64,000 nt of DNA from Apoderus coryli. Its lineage: Eukaryota; Arthropoda; Insecta; Coleoptera; Attelabidae. Location of the stretch: contig OU452210.1 of NCBI GenBank assembly GCA_911728435.2, positions 11,966,001 to 12,030,000 of the forward strand. The letters run 5' to 3'. Of this stretch, positions 46,517 through 59,153 are shown in pieces (positions within the stretch are counted from its first letter, which is position 1; every line of letters begins with the position of its first letter). The translations under genes and the position numbers were made by a program. The notes under the pieces were generated by a model. That model saw nothing but the letters and a program-made list of their open reading frames with translations. It made no database searches and had not been told where the DNA came from.

Positions 46517-47330
46517 AAAATGAGATAAATTTTAGTGGTAATAATAATTGGTCAATGGTAAAAGGTGACGAATAATTTTTGATTATTCATGGGTTAAATT
46601 ATACCCTGAAATATATCAAATTAATATTTTACTCATTGCAAATAACTACTTTTATAAATATCCTGACAAGTTATACAAAATTTGTCCAACAACGTGAACT
46701 AGAATTATCTGAAGATAATAGGACACTCGTTACATTCTTATTCTGCTTTAATAACATTAATGTTATTTTAGATTATTTACTTTTAGTTACTTTTACATTT
46801 CTAATATGTTTTATAACAATGAAAGATTAGGAATAATTCAGTATGATATATATCTTCCATTGAAGAAGAAATTTTATTCTCAAAATTGTTGTTAGTGTTT
46901 TTATGACTTAAATTTGTTTTTAAATAATCAGTTGAAATATACAAATCCAAAAAATGAGAGAAGCGTCATAGTGACTTAAATATTTAATAACGCGTTTCGC
47001 AACAATTAGTTTTAGCGCGATTGAAAATTTTTAAATTGCGCTTTCTAGTAGGATGCATCATTGTGTATGATAAATTAAATTAAAATATACATATATATAT
47101 AAATGGATTCTAAAAATAAAAGTATGCTCTGTCCGCCCAAAAGTCTACAGCTTTATTATGATGTTATTGATACCTCTGTGTCATAATCATACAGCTGACT
47201 CATTAGTTTTTTGAGTTATTATTTTTTTTGTATACTGCTGAAGAACAAGAACGTATCCTATAAGATACAATGCAGTTTGACAAAATAACTCAGTTGTCGG
47301 AGTACGAAAGAGAGTTTGAAATCAAATTTT
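46517..47330 (+). other. domeless 3' flank
   Basis: AT-rich sequence after the domeless stop codon, expected to contain its 3' UTR. An AATAAA is present near 47113-47120 (CTAAAAATAAAAG). No further gene is visible. Confidence 0.4.
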
Positions 47331-47570
47331 AACTAACCGTTGTTTAATTTATATCTCATTCATTTTAAGCATCTTAAGATGTTTAATAACACTCTCTGGG
47401 GAACATTCGGGATAACAAATTTTAATAAGATCCAAATTTTACAAAATATAGCCATTTTGTAAAATTTGGATCTTATTAAAATTTGTTATCCCGAATATTC
47501 CCCATAGAGTGTTATTAAACATCTTAAAATGCTTAAAATGAATGAGATATAAATTAAACAACGGTTAGTT
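47331..47570. repeat. foldback inverted repeat, two 117-nt arms and 6-nt loop
   Basis: Arm 47331-47447 begins AACTAACCGTTGTTTAATTT and arm 47454-47570 is its reverse complement, ending AACAACGGTTAGTT. By eye I count three mismatches. The loop is ATAGCC (47448-47453). If transcribed, for example within an extended domeless 3' UTR, it would form a long near-perfect RNA duplex. It codes for nothing. Confidence 0.92.
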
Positions 47571-47747
47571 GTATTCAAGTATTCCGAGCATCTGTGCCGT
47601 GTTCTTAAGCATTGGATTCATTTTATTATATATTTTCTCAAAACATGATTTTTAAATATTCATATCAAACTACGAGTAGGAATTAATGTAGAGACTTTGT
47701 CATATAAACCGTAATTGCCGCCTCTGTTGCTTATTATTGATGTTATA

Positions 47748-48518
47748 CAGGGTGGTCCAGTTTCGAAAGTGGAAACTTTAGAGGCAGACAGAACCAGAAA
47801 ATAATATCAATTTGCATTATAAACCATATTCGAAAAATGCCTCGTTACAAAGACAGAGTGTTAAATTTTTTATAAAACATTCCAAATATTGATATTTGGC
47901 AAGTTTGGATAGATAATTTAGATACATCTTTTTACGCAAAGAATATTATTTAACTTCTACCAGTGGCGTGCGTACGGACACATCTTCGCACAATTTTAAT
48001 GAAAAATATGATACGCCCCTGATTTTTTTAGATGCAAAAATGATTGCTAGAATCCTTGCGCAATTTATAATAAAAAAAAAGCTCTTTACTTTTTTTCGTT
48101 TGACACACCTTTTGGAAGTAAAGAATTAAAATACCTTCTGATTTCTGAAAAAAAAAATAAACAAAAACGAAAATATGGAATTTAATTATTGGCTTAAAAT
48201 CACAAAAATTGCTCGAAATATAGTCCACCCACCTCAATACATTTTCGACATATTCTCACTAACGCATTTATTGCAGCAGATACTTCATGCGGATTTCGCC
48301 GCATATCATTGCAGGCTTCCTGAATTCTTAAAATTTCATATTTTCTTGTTAATACGGGATTAGCGTAGACTTTATCTTTAATAGTGCCCCAAACGTAAAA
48401 GTCTAGCGGATTAAGATCCGGTGGCCAGGCCACTGGTCCAATACCATTAACCACGTCATTATGCATGTCATCTGTCCCTAACCGGCCAATCTATCGTTGA
48501 CGAAACTGGACCACCCTA
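47748..48518 (-). mobile_element. internally deleted Tc1/mariner element, TIRs and TA sites present
   Basis: The left end CAGGGTGGTCCAGTTTCG (47748) and right end CGAAACTGGACCACCCTA (to 48518) are inverted repeats with one mismatch at the outer end, flanked by TA dinucleotides. On the minus strand, 48466-48200 encodes the C-terminal part of a DDE transposase: WPPDLNPLDFYVWGTIKDKV, then IQEACNDMRRNP and CIEVGGLYFEQFL. This is the mariner-like family common in insect genomes. The N-terminal and catalytic parts are missing, so the copy is not autonomous. Confidence 0.88.
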
Positions 48519-51500
48519 TATATGATTGAATTAAGGCAAAGACGGACAATTAGTTTTGTTTATTAATTTCCGTATATCCAATTTTGAGACCTTACATACA
48601 TGTTGCCTAATTATGCATAGAAATTATTGTTCCTAATTATAGTTAAGTTTCGTAAAACTTGTTTGATTGCACTGAAAATACCTTCAAGAATGTTTAATGT
48701 GTCACCCATTGTACATTTGTGTGTATTTGAACAATTTCGTATTGCGTTTTCACTAATCGTTAAATCGTCGCGTAGCCGTGTATTGGACTATTATAATTCT
48801 AAGTCACCTTTCATAACTAAATATATTCTGTGGTAAAGTATGCTGTTTTTACAGAGAGTATAATAATTATGAGTGTAAAGAACTATTTTTGATATTGCTT
48901 GTGTTTCGATATAGTGCTTCTTGAACCACATTCAAATTATTCATAATTTGTGCTTGGCAGCAATTATAAAGCAACAAAATTTTAGTGCATAAATTATTTT
49001 ATAAATCTTATCATGACAGTTATTATTTCATTAATAATTATATTTTGTTATATATTGTACATAAAAACATAGTCTTTAATTCTTCCATTGTATATATCAT
49101 TTTTAATTAGGAATTATAATTAAATTAATTATTTTTATTCTTTGCTAGTTAGTACGATTGATGATATGGGAAACGAGAGGATTTTAGGTTTAGATTTGGA
49201 GTTTTGGTTTTTAGTAAAAAGCGAATGAAAGACAAATATATATTTATTGTAACGGAAATTTAATGGAACCATTACTCCAAGGTTAATACAGAGTGAACGA
49301 TAGAAATAATTACTAATGACATTTCTTCTACTACGTAAGCTTCCTTTTAGGTTTACTGGAGTGAAAACTACTTCACCGAATATAGCACATCTACATATCG
49401 TTATTGTTGGATAAATGACAAATCACACTGCAGTATGACAGCTTTTGTTTAAGCTGATTCTTTAAGCTCAAATTTCTCTGAACGATAACCGAATCGTCAT
49501 TCCTCTCCACAACCTTAACATCTTCGTTGCGTACGACTAAGGAGGGGGATTGTGAAAACTGTTATTTTAATGAAGGCAATTAAATCCATCTTAGAATTGT
49601 CGAAGGGCTCGTCAACTTTTCCTAATGAACCGCGATTGTCGAAATATTTTTGCACAATTTTCAGATTTCTTCTGGCGTGTGTCCATGATGAAATATTAGA
49701 AAACATTGAACACAAACCAATTATCAGGTGTAAGATTTACTAAACCCCTTAATATACCTTAGGTAGAGTTTATGGCTTCTAAGTAAATTAAACAGAATTT
49801 ATTTCATGATATACAAAGAGAATTCCATGGCTTTGCGTCCCTTCGAACATGCATTTCTTTGTTCAGTGGTGAGTAAATTACAAGTATTACAGTATATGAA
49901 CAATTCCTTTTGATATTCTCTTGAAGAGGCATAGCGATCATTTGAGTTTTGTGGACAAGACTAGACCTACTAAACTAGAACATATTTATTGTATTTATCG
50001 TTCACTCTGTGATAAAATGTTTAAATGACGCGGACACTGTCGGAAACATTTTTATACAATTAAAATATATTTTTGATATGTTGTTTTAGTTTAATCTGAC
50101 AGGTCTAGTGTCATAGGTGCCTTAAAATGTTTGACTGAATTATTAAGTAACAAAGGAGTGTTTCCTGCATATTCATTACTTAAAAGTTATAGATCAATAT
50201 ACTATCGGATAAAGTGCATATAATTATATATAAATCTCTAAAATAAGATTAGAATTTTCATTTGATATCATTGCTTTTGTTTTCTCCGATAGTGTATATA
50301 CGTGAACTTGCCACATTAGAGTAATTTAGGTGCTTTTAATAGCTGTTATTAATTTTGTCACATTATATTAGTGATAGTTTTTAAATTATTGACATAAAAT
50401 TGTCTTTAATTTATATATTTAGATTTTTATTTTCGTTAGATGATGGTGTACTTATCTGTAAACTCCGATAGCACGTGGTGGCATCCTAAATTCTAATTAT
50501 AATACTAAAGCAGAATTCTATATAAATCATTTTAACACTGTAACTTGACAATGAGAAATTATTTTCATATTTCTATATCTATTTATTAATGTGAGCAATT
50601 AATAAATAATCATTGCACAAGTCTGTCCCACTTCTGATTTTGATATCTGGAGTAAGATATAAGTTTTGGCAATTTGTTCAACCTATTCGATGTGATATCA
50701 TTATATTGACATTGAATGTTGAACTTTACCCAAAAGGAAGAGTAGTTGTGTTAATTTATCCTAGGAGTACGATGCATGTTTCCATTTATTGGAGTTTACA
50801 GTTACTATTATCGAATTATACTTTTTTTTTTGAGGAGATATACTTTTCTGATTACTGTCATCGACATTAATTTTCGTTAAGTGCAATATTTTTTCGCCAA
50901 TTTTATATTATATATTTTTTAGTGTCATGAACATAAACATATCATAGTGTAAATATTAATTTCACTTATCAGCCATTTCTGTGATAGTAAAGCGATTATA
51001 AAAGGAATTAAGTATATCTTCTAAAAAAATATATTTATGATTATTGTATATTGGCCATAAATTTGTTTTAATTTCTGGATTTGTTAAGAATGTTTAGTTT
51101 TAAGTATAAATGCATTTTGTTTTATTTTTTTTAAGAATTATTAAATTGCAACTTAATTCAAGTTTAGATCTGATTTAAAATTTTATTTGATTAAGAAATT
51201 CTTATGAACTATTATTGAGATAGATTATATGGAAATTATTCTAAATGTATTGGATTTTCTTTTACAAAAACCTTTATTTTTACCATAAAACTAATGCATA
51301 GACTTCATCTTTTAAGGTGTTTCCAAATTTAAAGAACAATTTATTTTGAACATAAATGGTAGTCAATGATAAAAAGAGAAAGCTACAATTTTCTGGGAGT
51401 GAAAGCTTTCCCTGTTTGAACTTGTGCAGATTAGCGTAATACTTATACCAGTCTGTTTTGTTTTTCTTCACGTTGTGGGTTCTGCAGGTGCAGGCTCAAA

Positions 51501-51984
51501 GATCCCTCTTTTACCTGGATGTCTTAGATTTAGGCTGTATTTACGCAGCTATAACAAGACGTAGAAATCTCCCATACGTAAATAATTTATTAGCCAAATA
51601 ATAATTTGTATAAATTACAATGTTTTAACTGAGTAAATTAGCATAGAACTCAAACTTATAAGCCTATATTTGCTTTCAATATAGATCTCATTCATTTCGG
51701 AAGTTATTTGCAAACCAAATTTAGATTTCAAGGTAGCCTGTGAGGCGTAATTACCTCGATCACCAAAATATAATGTATCTTTGAATACCCTGAAGCATTT
51801 ATTCTCATTTCCGTATTTTATTTAACATATTAATACAAACAAAAAATTATCAAGTACATCTGCATTTTGAAATGATATCATTTCTACTCAAGAAGGGGAC
51901 ATGTTGTTTTTCTATATAAGTTTAACATTTAATAAATATTATTTTATATTTGAGTTTTTGTTTTGAATATCTATACAAAGAATA
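48519..51984. other. intergenic stretch between domeless and the S/Q/A-rich gene
   Basis: No gene could be supported. The only structure seen is the terminal-repeat-bounded element at 49288-50010. The frame at 50613-50870 has no signal peptide or family resemblance. The stretch presumably includes the promoter of the downstream small gene. Confidence 0.45.
49288..50010. mobile_element. putative non-autonomous DNA transposon, 15-bp inverted ends
   Basis: ACAGAGTGAACGATA at 49288-49302 is repeated exactly in inverted orientation at 49996-50010, enclosing 723 bp. Similarity continues weakly inward (GAAATAAT against AATACAAT). The interior has a 66-codon minus-strand frame (49715-49515) that I do not recognise. 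No clear target-site duplication is visible, so the superfamily is undetermined. Confidence 0.5.
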
Positions 51985-53310
51985 ATGAACACAAAGATCT
52001 GTATCTGCCTTTTATTTATTTCTATTGAGAGTTTGTGCTCAACAACTGTAGAAGACAGCGAAAATAAAGGTAGGTAGGTAAGTTTTGACAAAGCCATTAA
52101 TACCTAGTAAAACTACATTGATAAATATTAAATTTTATTCATCTAAAATATAAAACTCGCTTTAATCTTAGAATAGCTAAAAGAAGAAATCAGAGGAAAA
52201 TTGATGAAAGGTGTCTTGATCCTGTACGTCAACGCTCCAGTACATAAGAGTCGCGTTGCGCTGGCTGGACAAAGTGCGCTTCGATATTATAACTGTCCAG
52301 ACCTGGCCCCGACCGAGTTTTATTTGTGACGTAAAATCAAAAAACAATTTTAAGAGCGACGAAGAATTTTAATATAACAGAAACTTTAGTGCAAAAAATT
52401 TTAGTAACGTCAGACTTTGTTTCACATCACACCACATCAAAATTTGATTCTTTACAATTTGTTTAAAATAATTAAGGCATAAGTTAGGAGGACTGCCCTT
52501 ATATACGTCGTACATGTTGTTAGGAAATTATATTCTATATCAAACATTAAACAATATGTAAATATATTAGCGAAATCTGTTCTAGAGCTTACAAGGCGTC
52601 CACGTTCTCCGACACTCTTTAGGAAGAAACATCTAGGCCATTTTGGAGGTCACCCACAACAGTCTTATTATATAGCTCAACCAGTCCATAAACCCATTGC
52701 ATCAGCAACCCACGCACAAGCAGGAAGTTCAGGTAAAATTCATTACAAAGTTAAAATTAAACAATTTTTAATTCAATCTATATATATAGCTGGTAGCAGT
52801 GGTCATAATTCACAAAGCCAGAGTCAAGCACAAAGTCAGTCAGCTTCTTTTGGATTTGGGCCATTTTCTGCTACCTTTTCACAAAGTCAGGCACAATCGC
52901 AAGCCCAAGCAACTGGTGGAGGAATTGGATTGTAAGTTTTAAGTTCCGGTCTAATGTTACTAAGATTGTGATCATTTATGATGTCATCTCTAGTAGGTAG
53001 TCTCATATATTGCATAGGTACATGCCTCTGATTCCAGCACAAACTAAAAACAGGCTGAACTGATTGCTTAGCCTAGTTTGGACAGTTTTGGCAGAATTGA
53101 TGAATTGTAAAAAATATTTTTTACTTCTATATGACATTCATCGTTGTGTCCAATAAATATGTTCTATCTAAATGGCAAGTATTTGTAAATTAACTTAAAA
53201 TAAAGGACTACAGTCTGCCTGCTGGTGATGGCATCACAAAAACATCAATAATTATGATAAAAGCTCAAACAAACTAAATTTCTTACTTTTGTTTTAGGTT
53301 TGATTATTAA
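51985..53310 (+). CDS. small secreted Ser/Gln/Ala-rich protein, unknown
   Basis: Four exons in consistent phase: 51985-52069, 52586-52732, 52790-52931 and 53298-53310 (last exon only 13 nt, encoding the end of Leu, then FDY and TAA), giving 128 residues. The first 18 or so residues, MNTKICICLLFISIESLC, are a likely signal peptide. A basic segment LTRRPRSPTLFRKKHLGHFG contains possible dibasic processing sites. A His/Gln/Tyr segment follows, then a low-complexity region (about 80-115) built from SQ, AQ and QS steps (SQSQSQAQSQSA, SQSQAQSQAQ) around a central FGFGPFSATF, ending GGGIGLFDY. I recognise no family. Composition suits a structural or extracellular-matrix, cuticle, eggshell or silk-like product. 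All introns have GT-AG borders, which supports a real gene despite short exons. Confidence 0.68.
52180..52400 (+). mobile_element. mariner transposase relic inside an intron
   Basis: The first intron of the small secreted gene holds, on the plus strand, ILYVNAPVHKSRVALAGQSA followed by YYNCPDLAPTEFYL. These correspond to the H-D-N-A-P-x-H and the S-P-D-L-A-P-x-D-F-x-L motifs of mariner transposases, with the key Asp of HDN and the later Asp replaced (by V-N and E). A stop follows directly. It is a fossil scrap. Confidence 0.65.
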
Positions 53311-53636
53311 TCAACGGGTGCATAAAGCAAATCAAGACTGATAATGATATTTTGTAGTTAAAAACATTTTTTTAAATAATTGTTTATTAATGTCTCGCTA
53401 AGCTTATTATAATATTTATAAATATATACTTTTTCATTGCTCCTGGAACGCTGAAGGTTAAAATTCCCGGTCCCATAAACTTTTTTTTTTACCATATCAA
53501 CAATAATTCTTTATTTTCACTACTATCATAAATGTTTTTAGGCGGTCAGTCGGTAGTTCCCTCGTGCGATAATAGCAGTTCGCATTGATGTACCTAGCTC
53601 TCTCTTTTTGATGTCTAGGTAGGTATATAGTTTTTA

Positions 53637-53831
53637 CACAGGACACTATTAGCGAGAATATAGTATATTGTGTAACGAACATGAAATAACATATATTTCC
53701 TACGAGTATGATCGTTTGCAGCATGAGCCTCATGCGAGTGCTGCAAATCATACGAGTAGGAAATGATCATTTCATGTGAGTTTCAAACTATACTTTTCCT
53801 ACGACTGTTTTAATATACAATAGTGTGCTTT
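53637..53831. repeat. hairpin-forming miniature inverted repeat
   Basis: TTTCCTACGAGTATGAT at 53696-53712 and GCAGCA at 53718-53723 pair with TGCTGC and ATCATACGAGTAGGAAA at 53740-53763, leaving a loop around TGAGCCTCATGCGAG. CATGAAAT at 53680 pairs with ATTTCATG ending at 53777. Outer similarity (GGACACTATT at 53641 against AATAGTGTGC near 53830) suggests a MITE-like unit of about 195 bp. Confidence 0.65.
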
Positions 53832-54614
53832 TGGAATAAATTAAACATTATAATATTTCGGAAAATATTTGATTTGATATTTGCAGAAAAGCTAGAATCT
53901 AAATAAATAAATATGTGAATAAAAAAACAAAGAGAGAAACATTTTTGCTTTGTGAGGTGTATTTTCGATCTACTTTACTAGTGAAATATATGTTATTAAA
54001 TGTTTTATTTTGTCCAAATCATTATTAATTGATTGAGAAAAAACATTTTAATTGTTTGTAATAACGCATACATTTTGAAGATTGCATTTGCCATAGAGAT
54101 AAAGTAGCGGTGTGGGTTAGACAAGTGTAAAATATTGAAACTAATTCATGTATAAAAGTATGTTTATACTTATTTTAATTGTTTGTAGCTGTAGCTAAGT
54201 ATCATATTAAGTATATAGGATTCGACAGAGTAACAAATCTGACTGACAGAAATTACATAGTTAAAACTCAGTTGCATTGACGATTTAATTAGTACTGGAA
54301 CATTGTTGAACTCCGGTGAGTTCGTTACATATTTTACGAAAATGTGAATTATGGCATTACTATTATTACTATTTGGTTGTATTGTAATTGTTCTGAAAAC
54401 CGTCTTCGAAAAATAAATGATATTATTAATAAGAAAATATATATTTACATAAATTATATACATTAATATAATATTTATTTCTTATGTAAAAGTGATAATA
54501 CAGAATTTAAAAAAAAAGGAAATTAATACATAGGTATTAATATATAATCTTTATTTAAAATAAATTGTATTTTGTACAGTCAAAATTATTTATATCTAAA
54601 ACGCACACTGCACA

Positions 54615-55066
54615 TCAATCACTATCAGTATACGAAGCTAAATTAACTTTTTCAATTTCTGACAATTGTTCTACGGTGGATACATGAATATAATCACTCT
54701 TCCGCTTTTTTAAAACTATTAAAAATACAGTCAGTAACACGCTAATAACTATAATAATGACTAACATAATGAAAACTCTGTTATACCATTTGTCTGACAA
54801 AATATCTGATACTATGTGAGATGGATAGCAAAATGTTTCCGTATATGATCGTTTAGTTAATACTGCATCTGTGTAACAGTCTGTACATTGATAATCCATT
54901 GATCCAAGACAATTTTTACAAGTATAGTGACATTTAATACAAGTCTGATTCTTCATTAAAGTCAATTCCTCAGTTTTATTTCCATAGTCTAATACACTTT
55001 CGTAGAATCCATCTGGACATAACTGAATGCATTCGCCATTTTTGAGCGAAAAGTTGGCAGCACATG
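54615..55066 (-). CDS. Furin-type Cys-rich/TM/tail terminal exon
   Basis: The exon has a TTTTTAG acceptor at 55067 and is open for 149 codons to TGA. It begins mid-codon (2 nt). The reading shows a furin-like cysteine-rich repeat (CIQLCPDGFYE, then TCIKCHYTCKNCLGSMDYQC and CTDCYTDAVL), a membrane span (VFIMLVIIIVISVLLTVFLIVL) and a short tail with KKRK, YIHV and an acidic end SYTDSD. In Drosophila, Fur1 isoforms differ by C-terminal exons with or without such a Cys-rich region, so this is best read as an alternative 3' end of the furin gene to the right. However, the exon ending at 60165 is phase 0 and this one needs a 1-nt overhang, so a linking exon is missing from my model, or a separate promoter is used. 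Confidence 0.7.
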
Positions 55067-58000
55067 CTAAAAATATTAACGATTAGTATGTATTTACGAT
55101 GAAAAACTCGTGTATAATATTATCGGATACTTTGAAATGCAAAATGTTTTTGTTAACTTCTTTAGTCCTAGATTGAAAGTGCCCACACAAATTTATATTA
55201 TCTTTGACCTTTACGCTGTACCAATGGCACAAAAAACAGCTGCAATTCTAATTTTGTATTTTGGCCAATTTCAGCCCGTACCTAATTGAGAATCCTCAAA
55301 AATTGAAATTATGAGAAATAAGCGGTATGTATTTGTATTAAATCGCAAGGCTAATAAGACTGGAATCCATTTTTCCTGAGACTCTTGGAACAAATTTAAT
55401 TGCCTACTATAAAGTATAGTACTTATAGGATTTCGTATGTCCTGTTAGATTTATTAAAGTTTTTATTATACAGAATGTATAGTAAAAGCGCAGCCATCCT
55501 ATGGTAGCTAAAGTGCAGGTCAAGTTTGTTCCAGTAAAAGTTAAGAATAAGAAGACGTCCAATTCAAACTTGAGTGTTCATCAATGATGAATTAAAATTA
55601 TTCCCAAAATAAAATATAAAACAGGTTCTGCTTTGCATTTCAAAATTTAAATTGAAGCAATGTTAAATTTCTGTTAAAGCCCTAAGTGAAAACAAAATAC
55701 ATAAAAGAATACAGAATAAATCAATATACAAGTTAGTAAAGAAAATGAAATATAAAATAAATATTCACAAAAATAAACCAAAATCTGACAACAATTTCAA
55801 CACAAATTAGGAATAGTAAAATCATGCACTTGGTTAACAAAAACACTTACCAATCATCACAGATCCTCGTACATTTCTTTAAATTTATTTTCCAAGACTT
55901 TTGATGTTCCTGTTCTATTCAAAACATTGGTTTGTATGTTCTAATTATTGTAAAAGTGAAACATGCTACGGTTGTAACAATTTATTAATATTTCCTGTTA
56001 CAATGTTTTACAAATAATACACATGCACCATACTTTTGCTTGATTATTTAATGATATTAAACAATTATTGCATGACTGTCAATAAATTCGAGCTAAAATT
56101 TCGATATAAATTATTTTAATCTATAATTAAAGGATATGAAGCCATTTATTTGGCTTCTTTATCTAGAATTAAAACATTGATACTTTCACAAATTTTCCAC
56201 CTATTTTTCGATACAAAGGACTCACACAAAAATGATTATTTACACATAAATATTATAAAACAAAATATATACTTAAAACTATATGTATAAAATCAAAAAT
56301 CATAATTTAAGAAATAGCAAGGAAGAACCGATTATATTATGTAATATAGCATTAATTTTACTTGTATATACCGTAAAGATCAAGAATATGAGCTTGAGAT
56401 TAAAATATAGGGTACAATTTATCTTTGGAAGTGTGTAAATTTCACACAAGTAGTAAATATTATAACAGTGGTTGAAAATTAGTCATAATCTTTTTCAATA
56501 TAAATAAAGTTTTCTATATATATAAATATCATACTTATTAAATACTGATAAAATGGAATTAGAAAAAGTTTGTACATCCCCCGCCCTGATTTGCTAAAAT
56601 ATTGAGAACCATATGTTCAAGGAGCGTTATTTGAGTTCAATTTGTCGGAGGTAACTAATTTTACAGCACTGTATACTAAGGTTTCTTAGCGATTTGTGTC
56701 ATGCTTTTCGCTTTAAAAGCATATTTTTGTTACGTTCAAATTGATATCTGTTTTAATTTGTGTGTTTAATTTTTCGTCTCGATTGCTTTGGCTCATTTAT
56801 GTGAACTTTTTGGTAGGATCGATATTAACACTAATTAGTTATTAAATTCTTTGGGCACTAGTATTGAGACGATTACATCTAACAAGAGTACTAAAAGTCC
56901 TGAACTTTAACACAATATCCTGTAAAATGTAGTAATTATTTGACAAAAGATTAGATAGTTTTTGAATTATTATAATAAAAATTATTACAAAATGAAGTTT
57001 TCTATTTATAAAGCCAAAATTTTCCTCAAGATCTTTACGATATATACATACACTTATTTAACAATAAGCAACTTACGGAATATAATTAGTTGCCTGACTA
57101 GTATCATTAATGTCATTTTAAAACAAAAATATATAAATAGACCAGATTAACTTAATTTAAAAAGGAAAAAATTAAGTATATTATGCATAAAGTATATTTA
57201 TCAATAACCCTATCTAATTAATATAACTCTTACAAACTAATGGTTAACATATTCAGGAACTACTTTTCAGTACCTAATTATTATGACACAAAATAAAATG
57301 AGTCTTTAATTTTAAATATAATAATATATGTACAATAAATAATCACAGTAAGATTACTATACTAATTTATTATTCTAAATCGATTTTTAGCAAATATTTG
57401 GCGGATATATATTATTTTTTACTAATAATTTTTTAATTGCACTTATACGAGGTGTCTACCATATTAGAATTCCAAATGGAGGAATTCTGGGCAATTACAG
57501 AGTGAATTTCGTAAAATATAGTTGTGCGCCGTATATTATTTTTTCTTATATTTTAAAATTAATTAGTTTTATTTAATTAAGGTTTATAAGACCTTTACTA
57601 GCGAAACTGATGTTTCCCTTTACCCCAGAGAGCGCTTTAAATTCAGTGAGGTTCCTTTCAATTTGTTAAGGCAATTACTATCAAAACATATTCGTCTTCC
57701 TTTTTTACTGTTAGTTACTATATTTGCCGATCCCTAACGATTAATATGGAATATACAACGTACATTGCGAGAACGACATGTTAGTTAAATGTTTAAAATA
57801 AATTGTAAATTGTCCAGAGTTTCAAAGGCATATTTTTGACAAGAAAGGTTTTCTAAATATAATTAAACGTTTCTTACGATATATTCACTCTGTCTAAGAT
57901 GATATAGTAAGAAATACTAGGCATATTTTTAAGTAAATATATAGCGTCATATTGCAATCACGATCTAAATAATAATAATAATAATATAGTTTAAATGAGC

Positions 58001-59153
58001 ACTTAAACGACAATCAAATTTTGAATTAATAGACTGTTGATGGATTTTAAATGAATACTTAAGCCAAAATCGGTCTCGATGTAATTTTTACTAGGTAATA
58101 TGTTTTGTAAACGTTATTGCTAGTTCCTTAAGATATGGGTAGTTACCGAAATATTGATTTCAAATTTAGCTCAAAAACTGCCTAGAATAATTTACACATC
58201 TCCTAGTGGCAAGTATATGAATTTATTTATTATCAATACAATTGAGTCGTGTAACTAAATATTTACTTTTCTTCATTTTTAATAAAGTACAATTAACAAC
58301 CATTTATTTGGCACACGACGTAATTTTTTAATATAAAAATTTTCATTATTACAATATGGATATGAATTATTATTTTTTAAATTTAGTTACAAGAGTAACT
58401 AATATTTAAGAATTTGGCACTTTTCTAAATAATTTTTTTTTGGCCGCTGATATTATTCAAATTCTTATTTATTGCTTGAATACATTCATGATACATGAGG
58501 TTTCATCTAAAAGTGCTTTAAAGTTATGGCAGTATGCTTTCATTGATTTTCGCCTAGCTACAAAATCCAAAATAATTAAAAATAAATAATACCTATACAT
58601 AACAAAAAATATCTTCTGTATAAATAATTAGTAGACAAATATCATCTTATTTTTTTCATCAGGTACAGCATTGAAAAATACTTATTACAGAAAATAAAAC
58701 AGCTTAGCATGGGGAAGTTAACTATCTATTATTAACTATTATATAACAAGTATGACTTTGTAAATGCTGAATTATTTATATAAATATAAATAATTAGATT
58801 TAGAAACATCTCTACACCTTATAAGTTTTATTTTATTGTGGTTTTATTTATGTTGATAAATCCCTTCTAAGTTGGGAACCGCTTAATAACCCTACACTTT
58901 TATGTATTAAAAGTGTATATGATGTAGAAATTTTGTGACTTAATAATTATTATTTTCATGTATTAAATCTAAATAAGAATACCAAAATTTGTAATTGTAT
59001 TAAATTATTATAAAGAACTAAAAAAAACGGCCGTCGATATTTCCACGAAACTGTACAATAACATAATAAATAAAAAAAAAATATCAACAATATTTGTGCT
59101 ACATATGTATAAAAAAAAATTTAGGTACTAAATATTTAGAAAAAAAAGTTCCT
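55067..59153. other. long AT-rich stretch between two furin terminal exons
   Basis: About 4 kb with no supportable exon. I looked on the minus strand for further cysteine-rich furin repeats and found none. At 55852-55860 the minus strand reads ATG ATT G before GTAAGTG; this matches in phase the exon starting at 55066 and could be a short alternative first exon, as discussed in the findings. The small plus-strand frame at 56962-57150 looks random. Confidence 0.4.

Noticed and set aside
55861..55928. Possible extra Cys-containing furin exon reading KKCTRIC on the minus strand
   Set aside because: Its 2-nt end does not fit the 2-nt start of the exon at 55066, and no acceptor in the right phase supports it.
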